This document shows, piece after piece, positions 28,368 through 38,192 of a stretch of DNA of 64,000 nt. The translations under genes were made by a program, and so were the position numbers. Within the stretch, counting starts at the first letter, position 1, and every line of letters starts with the position of its first letter. Below the pieces are notes generated by a model that saw nothing but the letters and a program-made list of their open reading frames with translations, ran no database searches and was not told the origin of the DNA. Origin of the DNA: an uncultured Roseovarius sp. (lineage in GTDB: Bacteria; Pseudomonadota; Alphaproteobacteria; Rhodobacterales; Rhodobacteraceae); NCBI GenBank assembly GCA_951812895.1, contig OX638333.1, forward strand, positions 2,150,001-2,214,000, written 5' to 3'.

Positions 28368-28964
28368 TCAGAATAAACGCCCGCGTCGGCAGCTGCGCAG
28401 CTGTGCCTTGTACATATCCGCGCGATCCGCAACCGTACCGGCGACCCGAACCAGCCACGCCTTGCTTTTGTGGGTGCCTCGGGAAAATCCGGTGCGGCCC
28501 TCATGATAGGCGAGATACTGATTGCGGGCATCGTTCAGAGACAGGCCAAGTCGTTCCTTTGACTTGGACATGTACCATCCGATGAAATCGGCAGAATCGC
28601 TGATGTCGCTGCGGCGCGCGGCAAAGCGTTTGCGTTCGTCTTTGTATTCCTGCCACGTGCCATCCAGCGCCTGGCTATAGCCATAGGCAGAGCTGATCCG
28701 GCCCATTGGAATCACACCAATCACCCAGCGGAAGGGGGTGCGTGCCTCACCATCGAATTTGCTTTCCTGATAGATTGTGGCCATCTGGACATGCACCGGC
28801 ACGCCCCATTTGCGTTCAGCCGCGCGGAACGCACGGCCATAGTCCGGGCGCTGTGCAAGGATCGTGCACGCATTATCCAAGTCTTTGGGTGCCGGACCGC
28901 TATCGCGTCCACCACACGCTGCTACCAGCAGCAACAACAGAAAAGTGCGGAGAGTTCTGCTCAT
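28368..28964 (-). CDS. Lipoprotein with lytic transglycosylase (SLT-like) domain
   Basis: 198 residues. The leader MSRTLRTFLLLLLVAACGG is a lipoprotein signal with lipobox VAAC, so the protein should sit in the inner or outer membrane facing the periplasm. The domain (about 45-190) shows 'VQMATIYQESKFDGEARTP', where E would be the catalytic acid, then 'SSAYGYSQALDGTWQEYK' and 'ARNQYLAYHEGRTGFSRGTH', in line with SLT-type glycan-cleaving enzymes. It probably cleaves peptidoglycan during growth or envelope assembly. It precedes msrC on the same strand with a 59-bp gap. Confidence 0.82.
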   Translation of the reverse strand: MSRTLRTFLLLLLVAACGGRDSGPAPKDLDNACTILAQRPDYGRAFRAAERKWGVPVHVQMATIYQESKFDGEARTPFRWVIGVIPMGRISSAYGYSQALDGTWQEYKDERKRFAARRSDISDSADFIGWYMSKSKERLGLSLNDARNQYLAYHEGRTGFSRGTHKSKAWLVRVAGTVADRADMYKAQLRSCRRGRLF

Positions 28965-29057
28965 CTGCCTCTCGCTATGTTTTGTTTTTTTGATACTCTA
29001 GCGGAAAGTGCGTTGATGGGGAATCCCGAAATCCGGTTTGTGTTCGCAATGTTGTGA

Positions 29058-29939
29058 TCAAATCAGAAATGTCAGGATCAAGGGCAGCAGGGGCACTGCG
29101 ATCAGCGTTGATATCATCACCAATCCGGCAACTGCTTCTGCATCGGCTTTGTATTTTTCTGCCAGAAGGTAAGCGGTTACTGCGACTGGCATGGCAGTTT
29201 GCAGCACGAGCACGCCAAATGCGGTTTGATCCAGCTCGAACCACAGCCCGATTCCCCATGCGACTGCCACACATGTTCCCACCCGCCCAAAGCTGAGCGC
29301 GGTTGCCAGAAGTACCCGCGAAGAATTGAGCCGGGCGACCGCAACACCAAGTGTGATCAGCATCATAGGGATCGCCATTTGACCGGCGAGGTCCATTGTC
29401 CGGGTCAGAATCCGCGGTGTTTCCCAATCTTGCCATAAGAACAAAGCACCGAGCGCCGTGGCCCAGATCATAGGCTCACGCAAAATTTTTCCTGTTGAGC
29501 CCCGGCCCGCCACCAACCAGATGCCGACGGTGAAGGACAGCACTGCGCTAACCGATAATATCACGACTGCCAGTTCCAATCCCGGCTGGCCGAAGGCAAA
29601 GAGTGCCACCGGAAGGCCGAGATTGCCGGTGTTACCGAATATCAGAGGGGCGAGATAGGTCCGTTGATTCAGGCCGATCGCGGCCAAGACCGCCCAAAAA
29701 ATGACGCCCAATGCCAGATAGGCCAGGGCAGAGGCGGCGGCCAAGCCGCCAAGCGAGGCCAGATCAGCCTCTGATTTCATCAGCGCAGTGAAGATCAGGC
29801 AGGGCACGGCCAGGGTCATTGCCAACCGCGTAACAAACTGAATCCGATACTCGAATCCCATTTTGACCCACACGTAACCAACCCCTGCAAGCAGGAAGAC
29901 CGGTGCCACGATCTCGATCACTGTCACGACTAGGTTCAC
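29058..29939 (-). CDS. AEC-family (auxin efflux carrier-like) transporter
   Basis: 293 residues, about ten helices in two five-helix halves, as in AEC and MdcF-like permeases. Family marks are 'APVFLLAGVGYVWVKMGFEY' at the N-terminus, 'LIFGNTGNLGLPVALFAFG' in the middle, and 'AIPMMLITLGVAVARL' and 'VLQTAMPVAVTAYLLAEKY' in the second half. The start is a GTG. The substrate is probably an organic acid anion, but the family is broad. It is divergent from hspQ. Confidence 0.88.
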   Translation of the reverse strand: MNLVVTVIEIVAPVFLLAGVGYVWVKMGFEYRIQFVTRLAMTLAVPCLIFTALMKSEADLASLGGLAAASALAYLALGVIFWAVLAAIGLNQRTYLAPLIFGNTGNLGLPVALFAFGQPGLELAVVILSVSAVLSFTVGIWLVAGRGSTGKILREPMIWATALGALFLWQDWETPRILTRTMDLAGQMAIPMMLITLGVAVARLNSSRVLLATALSFGRVGTCVAVAWGIGLWFELDQTAFGVLVLQTAMPVAVTAYLLAEKYKADAEAVAGLVMISTLIAVPLLPLILTFLI

Positions 29940-30022
29940 ACACTGTTTCCTTAAAAATCGGCGTCAATGTTGGACAAACACCCCTTGAAACCCCTAATCT
30001 GTGGCATTAGGGGCTGCAACCA

Positions 30023-30349
30023 ATGTTAAAGACACGTGCGAAATATCATCTGGGACAGATTGTAAAACATCGGAAGCATCCATTCCGTGGTGTTGTGTTT
30101 GATGTGGACCCTGAATTTTCGAATTCCGATGAATGGTATGAGGCGTTGCCGGAAGAAGGCCGCCCTGTGAAAGATCAGCCTTTTTACCATCTGCTGGCCG
30201 AGAATGACCAAAGCTATTACGTCGCCTATGTCAGCGAGCAGAACCTGATTGCGGATTATTCAGGTGAGCCGGTTGGTCACCCGGATATCCCCGATTTGTT
30301 TGGTCCGTTTGAGGACGGGCAATATCCGCTGCATTTTCAGCTGAATTAG
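30023..30349 (+). CDS. hspQ: Heat-shock protein HspQ (YccV family)
   Basis: 108 residues with the YccV/HspQ fold: 'AKYHLGQIVKHRKHPFRGVV', 'YEALPEEGRPVKDQPFYHLL' and 'YYVAYVSEQNLIADYSGEPV'. In enterobacteria HspQ binds and promotes turnover of certain proteins (mutant DnaA, Lon substrates). Full length and intact. It stands as a single gene between the divergent AEC carrier and the convergent gamma-glutamyltransferase, whose stop is 33 bp away. Confidence 0.92.
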   Translation: MLKTRAKYHLGQIVKHRKHPFRGVVFDVDPEFSNSDEWYEALPEEGRPVKDQPFYHLLAENDQSYYVAYVSEQNLIADYSGEPVGHPDIPDLFGPFEDGQYPLHFQLN

Positions 30350-30381
30350 GGATTTACCGGGTGTTAACCCATCACTCCGCG

Positions 30382-31959
30382 TCAATACCCCAAAGCACAA
30401 CCGTCTTTGCGTGGATCTGACGCGCCTTCGAGTACGCCATTGGGGTGGATCTGGATGGCCTGTGCCCCACCGATCGGGTCGTCGCTGATAACGACATTGT
30501 GGCCCATATCTGTGAGCTGTTGCCGCACAGTGCCGGAATAGCCCTGTTCAAGGCGCAATTGCCCAAGCTCTGCGAATGCCCGAGGCGCGTCGATTGCGCT
30601 TTGCGGGTCCATACCGAAATCTTGCAGGTTGGAAACGAATCGCGCGTGCCCGGTAGATTGGTACTGGCCGCCCATCACGCCAAAAGGCATGGTCAAACGG
30701 TTTTGAGAGCGGAGCATGCCGGGGATAATGGTATGCATTGAACGCTTGCCGCCGCACAGTTCATTGGGATGGCCGGGGGTCAGGCAAAAGCCAGAGCCGC
30801 GGTTTTGCAGCAGGATACCGTATTTTTCCGACGCAATTCCGGATCCGAAACTGTGGAATATCGAATAAATCAGCGAGACGGCCATGCGGTCCCGGTCGAC
30901 CACGGTGATGTACACGGTGTCGCGGTGCACTTCTTCGGTCAATGGTGCGGGGTCGGGCATTGCATTTTGCGGATCAATCAATGCGGCAAGACGATCTGCG
31001 GTTTCAGGTGCCAGCATGCGTTCCAGGCGGGCGGTGTGATCAGGATCGGCGATCAGCCGGTTGCGGGCATCGTAGGCAAGTTTGGTTGCCTCTGCCTCGA
31101 TATGCGCGCGCTGGCTGCCGTCCGGGTCCATCAGGCCGATGTCGAAGTGTTTGAGGATGTTCAGCAACAAGATTGCCGTCGCCCCCTGACCGTTGGGGGG
31201 ATGTTCGAGAAGTTCGATGTCTTGGTAGGTGCCGCTGATCGGAATGGTATGGTTGCCCTTGTGGGCGGCAAAGTCGTCCAACGTGTGAACCCCGCCCAGC
31301 TCTGCCAGGGCGTTCACCATGTCGGCGGCAACTTCGCCGCTATAGAACGCATCGCGGCCCTCTTTGGCGATTCGACTCAGGACTTTTGCCTGACCCGGGG
31401 CGCGAAAGATTTCGCCGACCGAAAGAGGAGCGCCAGCATGTGTGAAGTGGGTGATGCCATGGTGCTGCAGGTTCGAGGTTTTCTGTGACCAGTCCCGTGC
31501 CACGCGCGGGGCCACGGGGACGCCTTGGGTGGCATAGTGAATGGCAGGGGCCAGAATCGCGTCGAGGCCAAGGTTGCCGTGTTCTGCGCTGAGTGTGCAA
31601 AAGGCGTCTACAGCGCCGGGTATTGTGGCGGCGGCGGCAGATTGCGGGGAAACAATGCTGTGCCCGTCGGCGCGCAAGGCGGCCGCGGAGGCGGCGGCAG
31701 GGGCGCGGCCTGATCCGTTGAAGGCCTTGATGTCATCGCTGCCCGGGGTGTTGAACAGGACAAAGCAATCACCGCCGATCCCGGTCATGTGAGGTTCGCA
31801 AAGTCCCAACAGAACCGCCCCGGCGATGGCTGCATCCATGGCGTTTCCGCCCTGTTTCAGAATATCGACAGCAACTTGTGCGGCCAGCGGGTGGGAGGTG
31901 GCGCACATGCCATTCTGGGCGAAAACCGCAGAGCGGCCGGGACGTTGAAAATCGCGCAT
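30382..31959 (-). CDS. Gamma-glutamyltransferase family protein
   Basis: 525 residues, N-terminal nucleophile hydrolase that makes itself active by self-cleavage into two subunits. Visible are 'NGMCATSHPLAAQVAVDILK' and 'GGNAMDAAIAGAVLLGLCEP' with 'HMTGIGGDCFVLF' in the large subunit. The cleavage point lies before the threonine in 'RDTVYITVVDRDRMAVS', and 'SYGIL..GSGF'-type segments appear later. No Sec signal peptide is evident, so it may be cytoplasmic and act on gamma-glutamyl compounds other than glutathione. A long 5' gap (31960-32474) with two copies of a repeat separates it from the anti-sigma gene. Confidence 0.87.
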   Translation of the reverse strand: MRDFQRPGRSAVFAQNGMCATSHPLAAQVAVDILKQGGNAMDAAIAGAVLLGLCEPHMTGIGGDCFVLFNTPGSDDIKAFNGSGRAPAAASAAALRADGHSIVSPQSAAAATIPGAVDAFCTLSAEHGNLGLDAILAPAIHYATQGVPVAPRVARDWSQKTSNLQHHGITHFTHAGAPLSVGEIFRAPGQAKVLSRIAKEGRDAFYSGEVAADMVNALAELGGVHTLDDFAAHKGNHTIPISGTYQDIELLEHPPNGQGATAILLLNILKHFDIGLMDPDGSQRAHIEAEATKLAYDARNRLIADPDHTARLERMLAPETADRLAALIDPQNAMPDPAPLTEEVHRDTVYITVVDRDRMAVSLIYSIFHSFGSGIASEKYGILLQNRGSGFCLTPGHPNELCGGKRSMHTIIPGMLRSQNRLTMPFGVMGGQYQSTGHARFVSNLQDFGMDPQSAIDAPRAFAELGQLRLEQGYSGTVRQQLTDMGHNVVISDDPIGGAQAIQIHPNGVLEGASDPRKDGCALGY

Positions 31960-32041
31960 GTCTGTCTCGGGGTTGGTTCCGTTGGAACGAACCCTAGGGC
32001 GATGATCGGAAATTGCAATTGTCTCGGGGATAGAGCCCCGG

Positions 32042-32154
32042 CGCCGCGCATTGGGTGGGGGCTGTTACACACGACGCCGGGGGAAGCTTTTGCAGCTACA
32101 AGGCCAGTTATGAAGGTTCATTCCGGCGAATCTTGGAAGGGAATGAGGCAATAT
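32042..32154. repeat. 113-bp repeat, copy A
   Basis: The first ~59 bp, containing CCGCGCATTGGGTGGGGGCT, match copy B (32319-32432) almost base for base at an offset of 277-278. The rest up to GCAATAT at 32148-32154 keeps a weaker match at the same offset. Both copies lie in the non-coding gap between ggt and the anti-sigma gene. Confidence 0.75.
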
Positions 32155-32318
32155 AGAGATGCGGAGCGTTGTTCGTCCTATCAAAGATTTGGCAGCCAAA
32201 AGTGTTTGTGCCGGGGCAGGCCGGTAGATGATTCGAGAGAGTGCTGTCAGCTTTGCGAACTCACAGGGAAGCTGCCAGTGTCTGAACATTCATGATATAA
32301 GGGGGTTTAGTACCTCGA

Positions 32319-32432
32319 CGCCGCGCATTGGGTGGGGGCTGTTACGCGCAGCGCCGAGGGAAGCTTTATGCAGCTACATCTCTGAATATGACGATTCAAT
32401 CAGGCGGATTTTCGATGGGATTGGGGCAATAT
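32319..32432. repeat. 113-bp repeat, copy B
   Basis: Second copy in the same orientation. It shares CCGCGCATTGGGTGGGGGCT and the following GTTAC, GCGCCG, GGGAAGCTTT and GCAGCTACA blocks with copy A, then diverges, and ends in GGGGCAATAT. Translations of both copies contain 'PRIGWGLL', but no frame is supported as a gene, so an intergenic repeat family is the better reading. Confidence 0.75.
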
Positions 32433-32474
32433 TGCGGCCTGGGAAATTTATCGCACAATTAACGAAGTGGTTAT

Positions 32475-32927
32475 TCAACCGCTCTGAAGATTAGTGTCGA
32501 ACCGCAATTCCAGATGATTCTCACCTCCTACATGCTGGTAAGACAGGTGCTGGGTCAGGTTGTGGATCAGGAACCACCCAAAGCCCCCTTCGGGCAACGA
32601 TTCGAGCGGCACATCTGTATCCGGCAAACGACCCTCAGGCATCACGGCATTGGGTAACAAGTGACCGCAGTCGCGCAACCGAACAGTCAAAGACCCCGAT
32701 ATCAGATTTGCATCGATTTGAACGGGGCCGGGAGGCAGCTGTGCGTAAGCATGCTCGGCTATGTTATTAAGGGCTTCAGCCAGCACCAGTTCGACCGTGC
32801 CGCTAAGTTCGCGGCCTGACGCCTGTTGTGACAGCCATTCGCAAAACTGCACCAGCGCCTGACGCGTTTTTGCCTCGCTTCCTGTTGTTAAAAGGCTAAA
32901 AAATGGGTCAAGCTGCGCTTTGTTCAC
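32475..32927 (-). CDS. RsbW-type anti-sigma factor / serine kinase
   Basis: 150 residues with a GHKL-type ATPase fold. The N-box 'ELVLAEALNNIAEHAYAQLP' carries the E-x-x-x-N element, and the G-box appears in 'LESLPEGGFGWFLIHNLTQH'. Such proteins bind ATP and either hold a sigma factor or phosphorylate a STAS antagonist. The gene starts 31 bp after the STAS gene on the same strand, so both are one operon and probably partner-switching mates. No sigma-factor or PP2C phosphatase gene lies in the window. Confidence 0.82.
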   Translation of the reverse strand: MNKAQLDPFFSLLTTGSEAKTRQALVQFCEWLSQQASGRELSGTVELVLAEALNNIAEHAYAQLPPGPVQIDANLISGSLTVRLRDCGHLLPNAVMPEGRLPDTDVPLESLPEGGFGWFLIHNLTQHLSYQHVGGENHLELRFDTNLQSG

Positions 32928-32957
32928 CCCATTCCCCTTTGGCCAGGTTCGAGTTGT

Positions 32958-33296
32958 TCAACCCGTCGCGCGTACTGTGGCCGCATCGGTGTCTGCATAA
33001 ATATCAAATACAGTATCCATACGAGTCAGGCGAAACACCTTATCTACGTCAGGGGTAAGCCCGGCGAGGTCGAAACGCCGTCCGGCCCCCATTTGTTTCA
33101 GGGACGCGACAATTGCGCCAAGTCCGCTTGAATCAACAAAGGTCACCTGTGACAGATCGAGAATGAAACGATCCGGGCCCTGATCCATAGCGGCGCGCAT
33201 CGCGTCCTTGAACTGAATCGCGGCGGCCGCGTCGATGCGGCCAGCGTTGACTGTGATGATATCGATGCCATTGTGAATATTGCTTTGCAGTTCCAT
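32958..33296 (-). CDS. STAS-domain anti-sigma factor antagonist
   Basis: 112 residues from ATG 33296, chosen over an upstream ATG (33311) because CCGGAGA lies just before it. A single STAS domain with 'IITVNAGRIDAAAAIQFKDA' and 'RFILDLSQVTFVDSSGLGAI', where the serine pair after VD is the usual phosphorylation site. The unphosphorylated form would bind the RsbW-like kinase encoded next and free its target. It heads a two-gene operon and is divergent from the thiolase gene. Confidence 0.86.
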   Translation of the reverse strand: MELQSNIHNGIDIITVNAGRIDAAAAIQFKDAMRAAMDQGPDRFILDLSQVTFVDSSGLGAIVASLKQMGAGRRFDLAGLTPDVDKVFRLTRMDTVFDIYADTDAATVRATG

Positions 33297-33392
33297 GATG
33301 TCTCCGGCCATAGGTAGTAGTACGGCAGAGGCTAGACCCCATTCCTTACCATTCGGTATTCATGCGGGTGAAAACCTTGGGAGGGTTGAATC

Positions 33393-34565
33393 ATGAAGCA
33401 GGTTGTTATTGCAGGTGCCGCGCGCACACCGATGGGTGGCTTTCAGGGGGATTTCGACGGTGTTGCTGTTCCGGTTTTGGGGGGGGCTGCGATTCGGGCT
33501 GCACTGGCGGATGCCGGGGCAACATCTGTGGACGAGGTGTTGATGGGCTGCGTTCTGCCTGCGGGTCTGGGACAGGCCCCTGCACGGCAGGCGGGTTTTC
33601 AGGGCGGTTTGGATGACAGCGTTCCGGCAACAACGCTTAACAAGATGTGTGGATCGGGGATGAAGGCGGCGATGATGGGCTATGACCAGATTGCACTGGG
33701 CCATGCGGATACCATGATTGCCGGGGGTATGGAGAGCATGTCGAATGCGCCTTACATGCTGCCCAAGATGCGGGGTGGGGCACGGATCGGGCATACAGAG
33801 GTGCAGGACCATATGTTTCTGGACGGGCTGGAGGACGCCTATGACAAGGGTCGCCTGATGGGGACCTTTGCCGAAGACTGCGCTGAGAAGTACCAATTTA
33901 CCCGCGAGGCACAGGATGAGTATGCAATCGGCTCATTGACCAATGCGCTTGCAGCGCAGGTTTCTGGCGCGTTTGATGGTGAGATTGCCCCGGTCACGTT
34001 CGCCACGCGGCGCGGCGAAGTAACAGTTTCAGAAGATGAGCAACCGGCCAAGGCGCGGCCGGAAAAAATCCCCCTGCTCAAACCGGCCTTTCGCAAGGAT
34101 GGGACAGTGACGCCGGCCAATGCCTCTTCGATCTCGGATGGGGCGGCGACGCTGGTTCTGGCGTCGCAAGAGGTGGCCGAAGCACAAGGGTTGAACATTC
34201 GTGCGCGGATTGCCGGGCATGCCAGTCATGCGCATGCCCCGGGTTGGTTTACCACGGCTCCGGTGCCTGCGGCGCAGAAACTGCTGGCCCAGATTGGCTG
34301 GACCGCAGGTGAGGTTGACCTGTGGGAGGTGAATGAGGCGTTTGCCGTGGTGCCGATGGCGTTCATGCATGAATTGGGCCTGCCCAGAGAGAAGGTTAAC
34401 GTGCACGGCGGGGCCTGTGCGTTGGGGCATCCGATCGGGGCCAGTGGTGCACGGATCATGGTTACATTGCTGAACGCGCTTGAAACACGCGGGTTAACCC
34501 GTGGCGTTGCCGCGATATGTATTGGTGGCGGAGAAGGTACGGCGATAGCGATTGAGCGGGTTTGA
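33393..34565 (+). CDS. Acetyl-CoA C-acyltransferase (thiolase)
   Basis: Condenses two acetyl-CoA or cleaves 3-ketoacyl-CoA. 390 residues, the usual thiolase length. The acyl-accepting cysteine is C86 in 'TTLNKMCGSGMKAAM', the basic histidine is in 'ALGHPIGASGARI', and the second cysteine is in 'AAICIGGGEGTA'. 'WEVNEAFAVVPMAFM' is also typical. The ATG follows GGGAGGG at a good distance. It stands alone, divergent from the STAS operon. Whether it serves beta-oxidation or polyhydroxybutyrate synthesis cannot be told from sequence alone. Confidence 0.93.
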   Translation: MKQVVIAGAARTPMGGFQGDFDGVAVPVLGGAAIRAALADAGATSVDEVLMGCVLPAGLGQAPARQAGFQGGLDDSVPATTLNKMCGSGMKAAMMGYDQIALGHADTMIAGGMESMSNAPYMLPKMRGGARIGHTEVQDHMFLDGLEDAYDKGRLMGTFAEDCAEKYQFTREAQDEYAIGSLTNALAAQVSGAFDGEIAPVTFATRRGEVTVSEDEQPAKARPEKIPLLKPAFRKDGTVTPANASSISDGAATLVLASQEVAEAQGLNIRARIAGHASHAHAPGWFTTAPVPAAQKLLAQIGWTAGEVDLWEVNEAFAVVPMAFMHELGLPREKVNVHGGACALGHPIGASGARIMVTLLNALETRGLTRGVAAICIGGGEGTAIAIERV

Positions 34566-34646
34566 GGCGCCAGTCGGACGGGGAAATCGCCATATTGCGG
34601 AATAGCGAAAAACGCCCTGCGTGACTTGGTCTCTATGTTTTTCGAT

Positions 34647-35252
34647 TCATCGGTCGATCACGGCATCCTCGAGGCCAGGAATGACAAATTTCTCATTCTT
34701 TAACTGCATTCCGGTTTCCAGCGCACCCAGAACAACAGTGGTGCGGCTGCCGCTGCCGTCGTTGATTACCCATTGGCGCAATTCTATCGGGCTGTCGGTA
34801 AAGACCAGTTCAATGTTGCCATATTCGGGATTTTCCGGGTCTTGGGCACGGACCGTTGTTGTCGTACCGTCGCTGGTGTGTCCCGTGACCATTTTTTCCT
34901 GACCCAGATTGATGCGGCGGGCGAGGATGATCTTGAGCGGTGTCCGGTGCAGCGGATAGGCCTCTGGCCCTGTGTTGGATTTGCCGTCAACAACACCCAC
35001 CGTATCACCATCGGCCACAACTAGGATCTGTTCGGGCGGGTTGTATTCGAACCGCACGCGACCGGGCCTTTTGATATAGATCTGGCCCGTGCTTATCGTG
35101 TCGTCATCATTCAGCTGGGTGAATTCTCCGGACGCGGTCTCAAAGCTGTTGAGATAGCTGGAAATGGCGCCGAGCGATAATTGCTCTGCTGTGGCGGGAA
35201 GGGCGAGGAGCATTGCGACAGCGCCTGCACCAAGGATTCGTAATCTGCTCAT
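34647..35252 (-). CDS. lolA: Outer-membrane lipoprotein carrier protein LolA
   Basis: Periplasmic shuttle that carries lipoproteins from the LolCDE complex to the outer membrane. 201 residues with a signal peptide ('AVAMLLALPATAEQLSLGAI', cleavage after TAE or nearby). The LolA fold is shown by 'FETASGEFTQLNDDDTISTG', 'QIYIKRPGRVRFEYNPPEQI' and 'LVVADGDTVGVVD'. It is the last gene of an ftsK-lolA arrangement that I recall from other Rhodobacteraceae. A GC-rich hairpin separates it from ftsK. Confidence 0.92.
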   Translation of the reverse strand: MSRLRILGAGAVAMLLALPATAEQLSLGAISSYLNSFETASGEFTQLNDDDTISTGQIYIKRPGRVRFEYNPPEQILVVADGDTVGVVDGKSNTGPEAYPLHRTPLKIILARRINLGQEKMVTGHTSDGTTTTVRAQDPENPEYGNIELVFTDSPIELRQWVINDGSGSRTTVVLGALETGMQLKNEKFVIPGLEDAVIDR

Positions 35253-35271
35253 GGGTATTACCTAAGTACTT

Positions 35272-35295
35272 CGGGCCGGATTTGCACCCGGCCCG
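35272..35295. terminator. Hairpin between ftsK and lolA
   Basis: CGGGCCGG (35272-35279) / CCGGCCCG (35288-35295), an 8-bp perfect stem with an 8-nt loop and no T-run on the minus strand. It may attenuate read-through from ftsK into lolA. Confidence 0.45.
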
Positions 35296-35342
35296 TGAAA
35301 TTTTCTGAACTGGTGGCCAAGGATCGCCTGTTATTGCACCGG

Positions 35343-38174
35343 TTATTGTTCGGGCACCAGAATTTCGCGTTTTCCCACATGGTTGGCGGAGCTGACGATA
35401 CCTTCATCCTCCATCTGCTCAACCAGTCGCGCGGCCTTGTTATAGCCGATGGCCAGCTTGCGTTGGATGTAAGAGGTCGAGCATTTGCGATCTGTGATTG
35501 CGATTTGCACCGCCTGATCATAGAGCGCGTCTTCGCCATCCGTATTGCCGCCGGTCAGGCCCAGCACTGCGTCGATATTGCTGGCTTTGCCTTCTTCGGG
35601 ACCATCCTGAACACCGCTGACATATTCTGGTGCACCAAAGGCCTTGAGGTGGTTCACGACCTCTTCGACCTCTTCATCAGACACGAACGGCCCGTGACAG
35701 CGAGTAATTTTGCCACCCCCGGCCATATAGAGCATGTCGCCCATACCCAGAAGCTGTTCCGCGCCCATCTCGCCCAGAATGGTCCTGCTGTCGATTTTTG
35801 ACGTCACCTGGAATGAAATCCGGGTGGGAAAATTGGCCTTGATAGTGCCGGTGATTACGTCAACCGAGGGGCGCTGCGTGGCCATGATCAGGTGGATGCC
35901 GGAGGCACGAGCCATTTGGGCGAGGCGCTGAATGCAGGCCTCGATTTCCTTGCCCGCAACCATCATCAGGTCGGCCATTTCGTCGACAATCACAACGATG
36001 TAGGGCATCTTTTCCGGTGCGAACTCATCCGTTTCGAACACGGGTTCACCGGTTTCTTCGTCAAAGCCGGTTTGAACCGTGCGGCTGAACATCTCACTCT
36101 TGGACAGCGCCTCTTCAACCCGACCGTTGTAACCGTCGATGTTGCGCACACCCATCTTAGACATTTTGCGATACCGGTCTTCCATCTCGGCAACGACCCA
36201 TTTAAGCGCCACAACCGCTTTTTTCGGATCGGTAACAACCGGCGAAAGAAGATGCGGAATGCCGTCGTAGACCGACAATTCCAACATTTTTGGATCGATC
36301 ATGATCAACCGGCATTCCTCAGGTGTCAGCTTGTACAACAAGCTAAGAATCATGGTGTTGATGGCCACAGATTTACCCGAACCCGTGGTTCCGGCGATCA
36401 ACAGGTGGGGCATCTTGGCCAGATTGGCCACGATCGGATCACCGCCAATATCCTTGCCCAACGCCAGGGGCAGTTTCTGATTGCCATCACCGTAATCCCG
36501 CGACGACAGGATTTCACGGAAACCCACCATTTCGCGGTTGTCATTGGGCAGTTCAATCCCGATCACGCTGCGCCCTGGTACCGTGCTGACCCGTGCGGAA
36601 AGCGCACTCATGGACCGGGCAATGTCATCGGCCAGTCCGATCACCCGGCTGGCCTTGAGGCCCGGAGCCGGTTCCAGCTCGTACATGGTGACAACGGGAC
36701 CCGGGCGAACCGAAACGATCTCTCCCTTGACGCCATAATCGTCTAGCACGTTTTCCAGCATGCGGGCGTTTTCCTCTAACGCGTCGTCGCTGAGGTGATG
36801 GCGCTGAATGTTGACCGGATTGGTCAGAAGGTTGAGCGGAGGAAGTTCATATTCGACCTTTGGCTTTTCTTCGAACTGCAATGCTGGCTGGGCCTCTTCC
36901 AGCGCGCGACTGGAGGGCTGTGGTGCACGGCGCGGCGGGTGCTGGACCACCTTTTTAGGCTCTGCCACAGGTATGCGCGGTGCAACGGGTGCCTCGGGCG
37001 CCGGAGGGGCGATGAATTCGGCCTGAGTCGGTTCAGGCGAAACATGTGCGGCGGTCAGTGGCGGCTCAGGCGGAAGCCGAATATCGGTTGAAGTTTCCAG
37101 TATAAGTGGGTCCGGGCCACGCCCGCGTCCTTTGGTCAGAGGTGTATCAGATGTGTCTACCTCTGGTTCAGTCGGAGTGTGACCGCGTGATTTGATGATA
37201 TCGGCGATCTTGGCGCTGATACGCTCGTCCCCGGGTGCTTCTGGATCAGCGCCCTGATAATCCCGCTCCAGCAATTCCGGTTCCGGCTCAGGATCTGAGC
37301 GACGGATCAGAGATGGCATGCGTGCCAGAAGGCCGGTTTTTTCTGCTGGTTCAGTGGCTGTGGTGTTGCTTAGCACTGGCTCCGCCCGGCGGCGCAGGAC
37401 AGGTTGTACGGCAGGTTGCGCGGCTTCTTCTTCATAGGCTTTGGTGGCGGCCTCGATCCGTTGCTCGCGCCGATCTGCAGCGCGTGCGCGAATGCCTTGG
37501 GTGGCGTTGGTAATTCCTGAAAAGCCACGGCCCAAACTGGTCATGATCCAGGCATATGTCATGATCACACCAACCAGCAAAAAGCGGACAAACCGGGCCA
37601 CTTCGATGCGGGTGAAGCCAAGCACGAAAGCGCCGAAGGCCAGAACCAGCAACCCAAGCGCCAGCGAAACAAGCTTTATTCCTAAGCTTGCGCCAACAGG
37701 TAACATGCCCAAGAGCGTGCCCAAAATGGTGTCTCCGAACAGACCACCAAGGCCGAAACTATGGGTTCCGGCCCATGTTTCACCCGGAGTCAATGTGGAG
37801 GCGTATAGCGACAGCAACGCGACCCAGATCGGCGCAAAGATCAGGCGGCCAACTGCGCGGTTCTCGCCTCTGTGCAAGGCAAAGCGGGTACCCCAAGCAA
37901 GGATCACCATGGCCAGCCCCCAAGCGCCCCAACCCACAATCATGAAAAGCGGAGTGGCAATGGCCGCGCCAACAGGGCCCATCCAGTTGCGCACGGGCGC
38001 ATCCGTGGCAGACATCCAGCTTGGATCGTCAGGGTGATAAGACAGGATCATTGCGACCGCCATCAAACCCAGAGCCAACAGAAGCAATCCCAGCAATTCC
38101 TTGCCTCGTTTCTCGATCGCCTCGGCCATCGAGCTGTCAAGCAATGGGTCGCGCCCGCGTGTCTGATATGCCAT
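35343..38174 (-). CDS. ftsK: DNA translocase FtsK
   Basis: 943-residue septal DNA pump that moves the chromosome termini apart at division. The N-terminal membrane domain has four or five helices (about 25-210), followed by a long proline/glutamate-rich linker (about 225-445). The RecA-like motor (about 450-850) has Walker A '[16 protein letters not shown]' (595-602) and Walker B '[13 protein letters not shown]'. The C-terminal gamma winged helix (about 875-943; '[20 protein letters not shown]') reads KOPS DNA sites. All parts are intact. It follows the aminotransferase gene by 18 bp on the same strand and precedes lolA. Confidence 0.96.
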   Translation of the reverse strand: MAYQTRGRDPLLDSSMAEAIEKRGKELLGLLLLALGLMAVAMILSYHPDDPSWMSATDAPVRNWMGPVGAAIATPLFMIVGWGAWGLAMVILAWGTRFALHRGENRAVGRLIFAPIWVALLSLYASTLTPGETWAGTHSFGLGGLFGDTILGTLLGMLPVGASLGIKLVSLALGLLVLAFGAFVLGFTRIEVARFVRFLLVGVIMTYAWIMTSLGRGFSGITNATQGIRARAADRREQRIEAATKAYEEEAAQPAVQPVLRRRAEPVLSNTTATEPAEKTGLLARMPSLIRRSDPEPEPELLERDYQGADPEAPGDERISAKIADIIKSRGHTPTEPEVDTSDTPLTKGRGRGPDPLILETSTDIRLPPEPPLTAAHVSPEPTQAEFIAPPAPEAPVAPRIPVAEPKKVVQHPPRRAPQPSSRALEEAQPALQFEEKPKVEYELPPLNLLTNPVNIQRHHLSDDALEENARMLENVLDDYGVKGEIVSVRPGPVVTMYELEPAPGLKASRVIGLADDIARSMSALSARVSTVPGRSVIGIELPNDNREMVGFREILSSRDYGDGNQKLPLALGKDIGGDPIVANLAKMPHLLIAGTTGSGKSVAINTMILSLLYKLTPEECRLIMIDPKMLELSVYDGIPHLLSPVVTDPKKAVVALKWVVAEMEDRYRKMSKMGVRNIDGYNGRVEEALSKSEMFSRTVQTGFDEETGEPVFETDEFAPEKMPYIVVIVDEMADLMMVAGKEIEACIQRLAQMARASGIHLIMATQRPSVDVITGTIKANFPTRISFQVTSKIDSRTILGEMGAEQLLGMGDMLYMAGGGKITRCHGPFVSDEEVEEVVNHLKAFGAPEYVSGVQDGPEEGKASNIDAVLGLTGGNTDGEDALYDQAVQIAITDRKCSTSYIQRKLAIGYNKAARLVEQMEDEGIVSSANHVGKREILVPEQ

Positions 38175-38192
38175 GTCTTACCTCGTCTTCAA

